DNA of 64,000 nucleotides. It comes from Eupeodes corollae (Eukaryota; Arthropoda; Insecta; Diptera; Syrphidae). The number at the start of each line of letters is the position of its first letter. Position 1 is the first letter of the stretch. Both the position numbers and the translations under genes were made by a program. Shown one piece after another: positions 34,883-45,335 of the stretch. The notes beneath the pieces are model-generated. The model ran no database searches. It was not told the origin of the DNA and was given only the letters and a program-made list of their open reading frames with translations. The stretch is taken from the NCBI RefSeq assembly GCF_945859685.1, contig NC_079147.1, positions 278,853,679-278,917,678 of the forward strand. Reading direction: 5' to 3'.

Positions 34883-36260
34883 TACTGAAGTGCCAATCGA
34901 TGAACAACACAACACAATTTGTCAACACAAATAAACTCGATGGTATCCCTACACGTGAACAGGCCACGTGAGAAACATGGATTCTCTAAGTATAAGCCGC
35001 AAATAGACATTGCTTGTCCTTGTGATTTGTTAATAGTCATCGGGAAAGCTAAACGGATAGGAAATTGCAGTCTTTTGAAAGGTATTGGAGAATCTGACGG
35101 TATCATTGGAATGCGTGGTGTTACCACGTTTTGTTAGAACGATTTCTCCTTTAAACTTTCCTGCCAAAATAGTTGCTTCGAGAACATTTCCGGTGATTTT
35201 TTTGATTACCAAACGTGTACCGTTAATTAGAGCAAGGAATCACTGGCAATGTTTGCCGAAAATCACCAGATAATAGTAGAATAGCTCCACCAAAAAGCCT
35301 GTCATTACAGTTTAAATCCTGCAAAGTTCTATTTAATGCTTCGAGTGAATGTTTATGAGCCATGGTACACTCATCCTAAATTATGATTGAACGCCTTTTC
35401 AACACTGTATCCATTCCACTCCTTTTCTTAATGTTACACATAGCATTTTTATTTTTGTGGACATCTAGTGGTATTTTAAAAGAAGAATGTGCTGTTCGAC
35501 CACCATCTTACAAAGTAGCAGCTATACCTGATGATGTAATTGCTAATGCAATTTTCTTTTGTGACCGTACTTTAGCAAGGATCAACGATATCAAAAATGT
35601 TTTACCGGTTCCACCTGGTGCGTCCTAGAAAAAGAAACTGCTTTGCTTAGCATCAACAGCCAACATAATCCGATTGTATACATTTTTTGTTCGTCAGTTA
35701 ATAATGGTTCGTTATTAGCAACAATTGTAGCTAAATCAAGATTATTAAATTGTTTTTCTCGCTGCAAATCGCTATTCACTAAGTCTATAGCTGGACGATT
35801 AGGTGATGCCATACCATAATGACTAAGTGATGAATTTGAGATCATAATACATAAGTTTTCAATTAATATCAATGCTTCATTATACATATCTGATGAGAAA
35901 CCTAGATTTGGAAATTGGTTTGTTTGTTTAAGTCGGTATAGTAATATTTAGTCATGTAGTTTTTATATTTTTTCCACAGTATAGATGACTGTGTTGGAAA
36001 ACATGTCGTCAAGATGATGGCAAATAGTTGACGAATACAACTTGGCGAGGAGGTTAAAGCTGCATCAGCAAGTGTCAGAGAATGATTGTCATCTTCTAAA
36101 AGTTGCAACTCACGACATGCATCTTGATACGTACTGAACAATCGACCATTAACTTTTCGTAAAAATTGGAAAGAGATTGGTCCAGGAACATTAACCAACA
36201 ACAAACGCAAAAAGAAACATTCACGTTGTATTGGATGTACTGTATAAAGTCGCCCCAGTG
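34883..36260 (-). pseudogene. Helitron Pif1-like helicase region
   Basis: After a linker (frame 35902-36210, RLLLVNVPGPISFQFLRKVN), the helicase begins near 35700 with LTDEQKMYTI. The Walker A box DAPGGTGKTF lies in a shifted frame at about 35600-35628, behind a stop. SSGIAATL (near 35513) and GGRTAHSSFKIPL follow; DECTMAH (Walker B, near 35365-35385) comes after a TAG where Trp is expected. GDFRQTLPVIP lies near 35250. The C-terminal part has RLAFPMTINKSQGQAMSICG (frame 34882-35127), and CSRVGIP of the last motif is found after a frameshift near 34955. All main motifs are recognisable and none of the chain is intact. Confidence 0.88.
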
Positions 36261-36262
36261 TC

Positions 36263-37410
36263 TTAAATATAAATAAATATACCTGCTAGAGAAGGATGTG
36301 GTTCTACTTTTGTACGTGGCTCCCATTTTTTTGTTGACATGTTCCATGTAAAATAGCATGGAATATCGGTATACAATAATGTTCTTGCGAATTGGCCAAA
36401 GGCATCAGTTTTTTGAAAAAAAAGTGAGAAAAATCCAGTTAACGTCGTTTTTGATGGTTCAAATGCTCTTTGAAAAACATTCTCTTCAGTGAAATATACA
36501 CGTTGACCATTTTCAAGATGCACTGCTAGATGTTGGATAGATGGTTCTCTGTGGTGTATGGGAAAACTAAGTAAACGCCAGATAGCTTCGTTGCTGCTAA
36601 TGTATCTGCCCATTTGGTATCGTGCTATTACGTCGATTTCATTTATGTTTTGTACTACAAACATGGCTAAATCACTGCCCTTATTGACGTACTTGCAAAT
36701 GTACTTAATGCATTTAATTGAACTACAAAGCTCAACATTAATATGAGCCTTGTATGTTTTTGAGAGCAGTGGTGAGTACGGTACCACCCATTGATATTCA
36801 AATTATTATTGGTTAGAATTTGACGTTCTTATTTTAAATGTGTGACTAAAGTTATCGGCGTTTCTACGGCGATACAACGGATAACCATCGACATCAGTAA
36901 TAGTATCATTCCTGAATTTCTTAGGAATTTTTTTTACATTTCCCATTTTCCATGCATGGCGATGTCATATTAAAAGCACCACATTGCCCGTGAATCATGT
37001 GACTTGTAACAATGTAAAATAATTCTTGATCAATTGATGAATCTGGAATTTCGGCTGAAATAATTTGATCAATTTCTTCTGGACGAATTTTAACATTAAG
37101 CCAAATTAAAATGTGAGCACGACATAACCCTCGCTTTTGCCACTCAAATGAATACAACCAACAACACGTTTTGCCAAAGACTGAATATTTTACAATAAAA
37201 TCAATTAAGGATTTTAATTTTTGTTTAAACACTTGTGCAGTAATGCCGTGACGATGTATCGACTGTTGACCTGGTAATAATAAAGTTTGTATTTCCTCCC
37301 AATTTGGATTGCACGTAAATGTTATAAACAAATCTGGACGTCCGTAATGACGGACATAAGTCATCGCGTCCTGAATGTATTCTTGCATGTTTCGTGGAAT
37401 ACCGATGTAG
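36263..37410 (-). pseudogene. Helitron Rep (HUH nuclease) region
   Basis: The frame 36921-37388 begins MQEYIQDAMTYVRHYGRPDL and contains FITFTCNPNWEE, then WQKRGLCRAHILIWL. The last is the HUH site, normally with GLPHAHIL; here the first His is Arg, so the nuclease is inactive by sequence. HGQCGAFN and SPCMENGKCKK follow. A frameshift in an A run near 36930 separates it from YPLYRRRN and from the frame 36263-36787, which has IKYICKYVNKG, the block carrying the two catalytic tyrosines of Helitron Rep, both present. It then continues into FVVQNINEIDVIARYQMGRY. Confidence 0.88.
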
Positions 37411-38150
37411 CTTGGAGGTAAGGTAAGAAAAAATTGTATTTCAAAGTCAAAACATACCTAATGATCATATATAATTAGAAAAGAAGACTTTATATAAAGT
37501 ATTTTTCATTTGCAACACATATGTAAACAATTTACACCATTACTCGAAATAAAAACTATCCTATATCTTAAGTTAGACCAAATTACACATAAAATGCCAA
37601 CTTTCACCGAAATCGGTTGACTTGGTGAAGAGTTCACTGGGAACATACATATGACACTGGATTTTTATATATATTAAGATTATAACGTGATACCAAACCA
37701 CAATATTTAAAAAAAAAAAAAAAACAAAAATAAAGTTTAAAAAAATTTTCATCTAAAAAATTTTACGAATAAAAAATGTTTTCATCTGCAAAATAATTTT
37801 GTCCAACAAAAAAAAAAAAACAACGTTTTTAACATCGGGTAAAATTCAATTGACAGTTTTTTTATAAGAAATAAAAACCTAAAAAAAAAACCGTTTTTTT
37901 ATTTTAAAAAAAAATTAAATGTACAAAACATAGTACTTAAACTTGGTAAAAATTGATGTTCAGTTCTTGATATCTCTCAAATTAAATTCTTTCATCCAAC
38001 TTGTAAAAATTTAAGAAATGCTACTAGACATTTGTTTTGGACTAAAAATCTATTTAACAAAACTAGATTTTTAAACTAAAGTGTCTTATAATATGAAAAA
38101 TATTGTTGATAAGTTTAAAATTTTGAGAATAATTAATAATAATTAATTTT

Positions 38151-38518
38151 TTTTTACGACCAGTAAATAGATACAACTTTATTAAGTTTATTATCATTTA
38201 CAAACATAGTTCGCCAGTATAAATATAAAATTTGAATTTAAAATATTTTAAAGAACACGAGTTACACCGGTGTGAACAACTCCACCTCGAAAAAATGTGC
38301 TCGCACTTCTTCCACGATTTCGGCTGATTGGCTTATCTAAAACATAAAAGGTGAACGGTGTTTTAATCTGTGTGCCTAAATGTATGGAATGAACTATCAT
38401 CGAATGAATATACCAAGGAGACATTTGAAAAAAAAGTCGAAAACTTGCGTTTATTTTGCTATTAAAACAATCGAAATTTTTACAATTTTTCAAGTCAAGT
38501 TTACAAATTTACAAGTCG
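38151..38518. other. Unassigned stretch
   Basis: No gene was recognised. The plus-strand text near 38370-38445 (CLNVWNELSSNEYTKETFEK) faintly recalls the tail of LINE proteins; this is not enough for a call. Confidence 0.3.
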
Positions 38519-39915
38519 TTTCTGAGATGCGATGGAGGAAAGTTTGAAAAACTTGTTTAAAGTTTCATTATGAAAAAGAGTAATTTGGAGTTGTTGCACT
38601 CTTCGAAGTTGAACCAAAGCTAAAATAACTTTGTTAAAATATTTAATAACTTAATAATAAATAATAATAATAATAGCCTAATAACTTTACTTTAAACGAT
38701 TTTACAAGTAAATTTAGTACCTATCCCTATTTATATGATAAAAGAAGGTACATTTTATGGACTTATTCGGAAAAACCGCCAACAATTTTTTTCAAATTTA
38801 TTTCCATAAAAGTTATTTTTACTACTAATATTATTATAATTTACTCTCTTTATTTTTTTCAACATATAAAGTAAAAAAGTTGTACTATAAAAGATTTACG
38901 AGCATGGCTTAAAAGCCGTCTGCCGATTATATCTAAAATTATTACATTAAAATTTACATTTATAAATTTTGAACACAGCAAGAAAATTGAAAATGAAAAA
39001 ATGTAGAGTATTTTAACACTAAATATAATTTTTCTAGTTAACATAGACATATTTTAACAAAATATCATTGTAATTTAAGACTTTTCTTTAATCAGATCTA
39101 TTTAAAACTAATAGAAATTAATATAAATATATTTCAAAAGTTACTTTTTTTTAATTTAAAAGATTGATGAATTAATCGATTAAAGAGTAATGGAAGATTA
39201 AGGGATTCAACATTAACTTAAAGATGGGCTTTTAGTTTGGCTTAAACAAAATAATAGATTGATTCTAAAAGAGATTAACATAAGTATAACTGTAAGCGAT
39301 AGCTTCAGTAACAAACCAGATAAGAACTTTCCAACCACACTCACCATTTAGAATTGAGTAACTCTCTTCTGAAGAAGTATAAACGTCGAGTTTCTTGCAG
39401 TATTGGACAACTTGCTAGGAAGTGATAAATGTTTTTTGATGAAGGTTGCAAAAAATTACAATTATGATTTACGTCAACCCTATGAGGTCTTTAATTTAGC
39501 TCTAGGATTTCAGTTCGGATCTTAAACATTAAACTCATCTTGTTCACTGTGAATTCTTTTCGAAAATAATTAGCTTCCGCCAAACAATGATTCAGTTTGC
39601 TATATATCGTTCTTGACATGGACTCTTTCGCACGGTTCAGAGAATTTTGAAATATTTTTTTCGTCTATTGCTGAGATACAGTCATAGAATTCATCCTTCC
39701 ACAAACCAAAGTTATTCAAGGCTAAATTCAAAGTCGTATTATATTTAGCAGCTTATTCTTGCTAATCTTTGAACGGGGTGTAACAATGCTGAAGGGCAAT
39801 CATGAGTACTTTTCTTTGAAGATTATTATCACATCTCTTTAAAACTTTGACAATATAGTCTGCATTTGCCTTAGGCTTTCTTAAGAAAATTTTAGGTAGT
39901 CCAGATTCGACATAT
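38519..39915 (-). repeat. Local duplication, copy 1 (LINE family E 3' part)
   Basis: Bases 38519-38690 match 42010-42185 and bases 38930-39915 match 43190-44160, in the same order and orientation. Copy 1 has about 240 bp of its own sequence (38691-38929) where copy 2 carries a CR1-like fragment. The minus strand of 38930-39915 corresponds to the C-terminal region and 3' end of LINE family E. Copy 1 stops exactly at the N gap. Confidence 0.85.
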
Positions 39916-40115
39916 NNNNNNNNNNNNNNNNNNNNNNNNNNNNNNNNNNNNNNNNNNNNNNNNNNNNNNNNNNNNNNNNNNNNNNNNNNNNNNNNNNNNN
40001 NNNNNNNNNNNNNNNNNNNNNNNNNNNNNNNNNNNNNNNNNNNNNNNNNNNNNNNNNNNNNNNNNNNNNNNNNNNNNNNNNNNNNNNNNNNNNNNNNNNN
40101 NNNNNNNNNNNNNNN
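39916..40115. other. Assembly gap (200 N)
   Basis: A run of exactly 200 N. The left flank is duplicated at 44160, but the right flank is not, so the assembly may have failed inside a repeat here. Confidence 0.98.
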
Positions 40116-40205
40116 TACCGAAAGGTTCTTAAAATGTATACCTTTTTAAGAGCATAAATCTGAATATCAATCAATAGAGGATTCTAGGGGACAAAACTAT
40201 GATAA

Positions 40206-40605
40206 TGGATCTTATATTTCGGGAAAATAAAGATGCAGAAGAACTTAAGGTAGAATGCCTGCACCTCATTCAGTATTCAAAAGAATACAATAAAGATGTA
40301 AATGAATTATTACAATATTAAAATTGTACAGTCTAATTACAGTGATTGAAATTGGGAACACATTTCCAAATGTAGAAACTGATTGTAAATTTTTTTTATC
40401 TTTTACGGTATCAAACTGCAGTGAACAGCGTTTTTTTTCGAAATTGAAAGGGATACAAAATTTACTTAGAAGTACAATTCTACAAGATAGACTAAACAGC
40501 TTGTCAAATTTATCAATTGAAAATGAATTACTGCAGGAAATTAAATTTGAAGACTTAATTTATGATTTTGCAACTGAAAAAGTCAGAAAAGTATGCCTTC
40601 AATAA
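40206..40605 (+). pseudogene. hAT transposase C-terminal dimerisation region
   Basis: The frame 40324-40605 (93 codons) contains TFPNVETDCKFFLSFTVSNC, SEQRFFSKLKGIQNLLRST, LQDRLNSLSNLSIENELL and FEDLIYDFATEKVRKV. The pattern P-V-x-NCS-x-ERSFSKLK-x-IKN-x-LRSTM-x-x-RLN-x-L-x-LSIE is that of the hAT-family dimerisation domain in insect zinc-finger-MYM-like transposases. The frame before it (40206-40321, MDLIFRENKDAEELKVE) ends in a stop and is one frame off. No BED finger, no DDE residues and no terminal repeats were seen; the N gap may hide the upstream part. Confidence 0.75.
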
Positions 40606-40777
40606 TATTTACCAAATCAAAACGAATAAAAAGGTATAAACTTACATAAAGTTTTAAAAAATATAAAAACATTGAAACTCAACCAAAAAAACAATACAAA
40701 TTATCAAAAATCAACTATAGAGCCAACAAATTAACTAATAAAGGTAAATAAAAAAAACTATAAAAGTATAAAAAAAA

Positions 40778-41790
40778 GATGCTGGGATGCGACCCACACT
40801 AATAACAATCGATTCGTCTTGCTTAAAAGTTTGTCTATATGTATCAATTTTTACCAAATTTGCGTACTTTTTTGTAGATTTTATTTTTTTTATGAAAAAA
40901 ATGGATTGTTGGATTTTTATAAAAAAAAATTAATGAATATCGAAATTAATATTTTCTGTGAAATAAAATAAGTTTGAAGCCAATATTTGTAATTTTTGAA
41001 AAGCTATTTTTTTGTAAAAACAGGACAAGGACAAATTTGTCCTTGTGTTGAAAACAATATATCATATAAGCTTAAATTATTTGGAAGCCATAATCTAAAA
41101 TTTTTGAAAAGGTATTTGAGTCGAAAATCAATTTTTACCAACTTTTGTTACATTTTTGTTTTGGTTTTTAATTTTTTGTAAAAAAAAAAATGTCAACTCG
41201 AATTTTCAAAAAAAATTTACCGAATGTTGAAAACAATATTTTTTATAAGATAAAATAAGTTTGAAGCCTTAATCTTAAGTTTTTGAAAAGATAGTTGAGT
41301 CAAAATTTAATTTTTACCAACTTTGAGTAATGTTTTTTTAGGTTTTTATAAAAAAAACTGTCAATTCGATCTTTCTCAAAATTTTATTGGATGTCAAAAA
41401 CAATCTTCTTCGTTGCACAAAATTGTTTTAGAGATGAAATCATATTCAATTCGTAAAATTTTCTAAAAGACATTTTATTCAGTTAAATAAAAAAAACAAC
41501 GGATTTTTGTCGAAAAATATACCTGTTATATATCACGTTACAATGTATGAAATAAAATTCAATTCAAGTCTATAGCGGCATTGGTTCATCAGATATTAAG
41601 GGTTAACCAACATTTTGTTTTTAAACTGCCACCGACGCAATTTTTTGAGAGCGCTTTCTGTATCTTTCTGCCTTATTATCTGTACAACAAAATTTATTTA
41701 AGTCGATGGCACTTCTGGACGTACACACGCACGCACAAACATCTTTCTAAAAATCTTTTATTTCAACTCTATTAGGGACCTTGAAACGTC
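40778..41790 (-). repeat. R170 dispersed repeat, reverse copy
   Basis: It begins with GCTGGGATGCGACCCACACT at 40791 and GATTCGTCTTGC, continues through several units, each marked by CTGTCAATTCGAT or similar on the plus strand (near 41194 and 41358), and ends with the left-part block TTGAGAGCGCTTTCTGTATC (near 41644) and ATCTTTCTAAAAATCTTTTA. The terminal unit is present only once and in normal direction, unlike the copy at 28 kb. Confidence 0.8.
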
Positions 41791-42009
41791 GAGAAATGTC
41801 AAAAATTTCAATTTGACAAATCGGACCCATTGCAGTAACTTTCTTTGTTAAGTTAATATCTGTTTTATGTTTTTTTAGTTCTTTTTAAAAACTAAATATA
41901 TTTAAAAAGAAAAACAAAAATTCATTTTTAATTGATTTGTATACTTTTTTTTGCCTTCAAATGCTATTGGGCCGGGACCCCCAAAAGTCTTAAGACGCCC
42001 GTGCGGTCA

Positions 42010-44160
42010 AGCAGCTTTTGAGATTCGATGGAGGAAACTTTTAAAAACATAGTTTTGAGAAAAACTCGTTTAAATTTTATTATAAAAAAGAGTAATTTTC
42101 AGTTGTTGCACTCTTCGAAGTTAACCCAAGACTAAAATAACTTTGGTAAAATATTTAATAACTTAATAATAAATAATAATTGTACTAACTTAATTTTTTT
42201 TTATAATTTACAGGCACTCAAGGGGTTATTAGTAACCTTTATATGTTCATATTTAAACACAGTGCAAGCATTAGGAAAATAGGAAAGGATTTAAAAGGAG
42301 ATACCGGTGCACATTGTTCTTAAAGTTCTGAACATCAAAATGGGAGGGAAAAACAGAGTTGGCCAAAGCATTCCACATTCTCGATGTGCGATTTAAGAAA
42401 GAATCTCTATACTTGATAGTACGTCCGAAATTGAGCTCAAGGGTAAACTGATGAGCATTCCTAGAAGTGCGAGTATATCAGCTGATTGGTTTAAAGGGTG
42501 GAATGCAACTGGCTAGTTCCACAGAACATTGTTTGTAAAAATATCGATAAAACAACGAAAAGCATAAACCATTGCGGTGGTGTTCTAGCGATGTAAATGT
42601 TTCGATTACAGTTCTATCGCCTATCTCCCTTTTTTGTATTCTATCCAAGAGATTTAAACTTGTTTTAGGGGCACCTGCCCAGATATACGAATTATTTTTC
42701 AAACTTTGGACGGATGAAGGCTTTTTAAATTACAGCCAGATCAGAAGGGGTAAAAAATTTCTTGCACCGTCGGAGAAATCCTAAGCACCTGGCAGCATTT
42801 TTGGCAATATCAAATATATGATCGTTCCATAAAATGTGATCTGTGATACACATACCAAGTACTGACAGTTGATTAGTTTCTTGGATGCAAGTGCCACTCA
42901 TAGATAGTGGCATCGGGGGTGTGTTACGCTTTATTGACGGGAGACAGCATTGAGTTTTCGAAGCATTAAGTTCTACACGGTTTTTGATTCCCCATTGTGC
43001 AATGCGTTGAAGTTCCACATCCGAAGGACAAGGATGTGAATCTATAAACGAATATGAGAAGCTGAGGGTACTGTCTTCGGCGAAACAGGTCAATGGATTA
43101 TAAGTGACAAACATAAGATCATTTATAAATATATTGTATAAAAAAAAAACAAAAGTTAAATTTTATGACCTTATTTATTATTAAATTTTACATTTATAAA
43201 TTTTATACACAGCAAGAAAATTGAAAATGAAAAAGTGTAGAGTATTTAAACATTAAATATAATTTTTCCAGTTAACATAGACATATTTTAACAAAATATA
43301 ATTTGAGTTTAAGACTTTATTTTAATCAGATTTATTTAAAACTAATAGATATTAATTACAAAAGTTACATTTTTTTAAATTTAAAAGATTGATGAAATAA
43401 TTGATTAAAGAGTAATGGAAGATTAAGGGATTCAACATTAACTTAAAGTAGGGCTTTTAGTTAAGCTAAAACAAAATAATAGATTGATTCTTAAATGATT
43501 AACATAAGTATAACTGTAAGCGATAGCTTCAGTAACAAACCGAATAAGAACTTTCCAACCACACTCACCATTTAGAATTGAGTTACTCTCTTCTGTAGAA
43601 AGAGAGCTTTTCCTAAACTATAAACGTCGAATTTCTTGGAGCATTGGACATCTTGCTAGGAAGTGATAAACGTTTTTAATTTGATTAAGTTTGCAAAGAT
43701 TACAATTATGATTTATATCAACCCTATGAGGTCTGTAATTTAGCTTTAGCATTTCAGTTCGGATCTTAAATATTAAACTCATCTTGTTAACTGTGAGTTC
43801 CTTTCGAAAATAATTAGCTTCCGCAAACAATGATTCAGTTTGCTATATATCGTTCTTGACATGGACTCTTTCGCACGGTTCAGAGAATTTTGAAATATTT
43901 TTTCGTCTATTGCTGAGATGCAGTCATAGAATTCATCCTTTCACAAACCAAAGTTATTCAAGGCTAAATTCAATGTCGTATTATGTTTAGCAGCTAATTC
44001 TTGCTAATCTTTGAACGGCGTGTAACAACGCTGAAGTGCAATCATGAGTACTTTTACTTGAAGATTATTATCACATCTCTTTAAAACTTTGACAATATAG
44101 TCTGCATTTGCCTTAGGGTTTCTTAAGAAAATTTTAGGTAGTCCAGATTCGACATATATT
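42010..44160 (-). repeat. Local duplication, copy 2
   Basis: It is the counterpart of 38519-39915; see that entry for the matching segments. It differs by the CR1-like fragment at 42205-43130 and small indels. Confidence 0.85.
42205..43130 (-). mobile_element. CR1-like LINE, copy d, 3' half
   Basis: The minus frame 42725-43114 starts with FVTYNPLTCFAEDSTLSFS, which is the RT active-site box with Ala-Glu-Asp where FADD is usual. It continues WGIKNRVELNASKTQCCLPS, then LSVLGMCITDHILWNDHIFD and AARCLGFLRRCKKFFTPSD. Frame 42478-42702 gives the next part (YIWAGAPKTSLNLLDRIQKR, LEHHRNGLCFSLFYRYFY). The 3' end at 42205-42475 is almost the reverse complement of 63770-64000. Confidence 0.8.
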
Positions 44161-44315
44161 GCATAGTTAGGTGTGTTTAAAGGGACCTTAAATATACGTT
44201 TGAACAAATATCTCTGGATAACTTCAAAGTCTTCACATACTTCGTAACCATACACTTCGTTAGCATTACATAGTGAACTTTTAATTGTTGCATCAAATAC
44301 TTTGAATTTTACCAT
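43618..44315 (-). pseudogene. Family E C-terminal region with Cys-His cluster
   Basis: Frame 44004-44315 reads VYGYEVCEDFEVIQRYLFKR and VPLNTPNYAIYVESGLPKIF, the helical region behind RT. Frame 43618-43830 reads NHNCNLCKLNQIKNVYHFLA and RCPMLQEIR; C-x2-C ... H-x4-C is the zinc-binding type cluster common near the end of R1/Jockey-like proteins. The first part is also present, more damaged, in the duplicate at 38.9-39.9 kb. Confidence 0.72.
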
Positions 44316-45335
44316 AGGTTCGAGACATTTGTTATTAAAAAAACTTGACCAAACACAGTTAATGGCTGATTTCGCAACTGATGTTTTATTATTATTATTG
44401 TAAAATCTAAGTATTTAAAATTTTTAACTTCCTCTATTCTTTCACCATTAAGGTTCCAAGAACGGTCATTTCTGACATTGCGATTATGAGATCTAAAAAC
44501 TATAATCTTCGACTTAGATGTATTTATTTGAAGATCCCAAGTGTTACAATACTGGTTAAGTTTGTTAATTTGCAGTTGTAGAGTTACCGGATTATCAGTA
44601 AGAATGCCAAGGTCATCCACATATAATAGCACTTTAATAAGCAAATCACCATAATATACACCCCCTGGAACACTGTCTCCAATGTCGTTAGTAAAATGTG
44701 AAACGAGCAAAGGGCTAAAAGTGCAACCTTGTGGGACACCGACTTCCGTCTTAAATTGCTGCGAAAAGATTCTACCATTAGAAACTAAAGCTGTTTTTCT
44801 TAAAAAAAATTGTTGATAATCCAACACCTGCTAGTTTGAAATGTAATGGTTTTCTGTTTATAATATCAAAGGCAGTTTTAAAATCTACAAAAAAGCATAG
44901 AGATTAGTTTTCTTATCCTAAAAACGTTTAGCGACATCAGCTAGAGTATCAGTAAGATCAACTGTAAAAAGGTTAGCTCGAAACCCAACCTGAAAACAAC
45001 TTATTTTGTTTTTTGTTTTAACAAAAGGTACAAGTCTAAGATATAGCATCTTCGTAATGAATTGAGAACAGATATACCTCTGTAGTTTTCGGGGAGATTA
45101 GGATCTGCTTTTTTATGGATCACGAAAATGGATACCTCTTTGAAATTCTTTAGTATTTCTTCGTTGTTGAACAATCGGTTAAGGAAGAACAATATAAGTT
45201 CTAAAAATTGTGAGCTGGAATTTTTCAAAAAGTCGGCTGGGATGCCATCTAAAGCCGATTCCTTATTTTTACTAATCGTAATACCATTTAATTGTTTTAG
45301 TTTTCAAATTCATCCTTTTTTGACAAAACTGAGAA
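44309..45335 (-). pseudogene. Family E reverse transcriptase
   Basis: Frame 45001-45228 holds the early motifs EVSIFVIHKKADPNLPENYR and GISVLNSL. Near 44870-44900 the text FFVDFKTAFDIINRKPLHFK carries the first catalytic Asp. Frame 44309-44827 (172 codons) holds FKTEVGVPQGCTFSPLLVSH and the active site LLYVDDLGILTDN, then LQINTSKSKIIVFRSHNR and NFKYLDFTI. The frame breaks between these blocks, but every main RT motif is present, which is unusual among the RTs of this window. Confidence 0.82.

Larger units (their letters stand above)
34732..37679 (-). mobile_element. Autonomous-type Helitron, internally decayed
   Basis: Helitrons move by rolling-circle replication with a Rep-helicase protein. 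On the minus strand the element starts TCTTAATATATATAAAAATC at 37679 and ends CGGGTCTGCTAG at 34732. The flanking bases are A at the 5' side and T at the 3' side, the usual AT target. The inside encodes Rep motifs followed by a Pif1-like helicase, all with frameshifts. At 2,948 bp it is shorter than complete autonomous members; the N-terminal part of the protein is missing, since Rep begins only about 270 bp from the 5' end. Confidence 0.9.
34612..38150 (+). repeat. R170 repeat split by a Helitron
   Basis: The left piece (34612-34731) carries CATAGCAGTTTAAAAAAAA, TTAACCCAAAATATCTC and TAGAGACTGGAATTAAATTG. The right piece (37680 on) continues with TTATAACGTGATACC, AAATTTTACGAATAAAAAATG and CAATTGACAG near 37846. 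Removing 34732-37679 restores the order seen in the copies at 8.1 kb and (reversed) 41.5 kb. The right limit is approximate. Confidence 0.8.
43190..45335 (-). mobile_element. Non-LTR retrotransposon family E, larger copy
   Basis: From right to left on the minus strand: an RT start, the RT core with an intact active-site box, and a C-terminal region with a Cys-His cluster, then an AT-rich 3' end. The endonuclease was not found. The 3' part is duplicated at 38.9-39.9 kb. The clade is uncertain. Confidence 0.78.

Noticed and set aside
38248..38493. 81-codon minus-strand frame next to R170
   Set aside because: No motif was found. A faint LINE-tail likeness on the opposite strand was also too weak to call.
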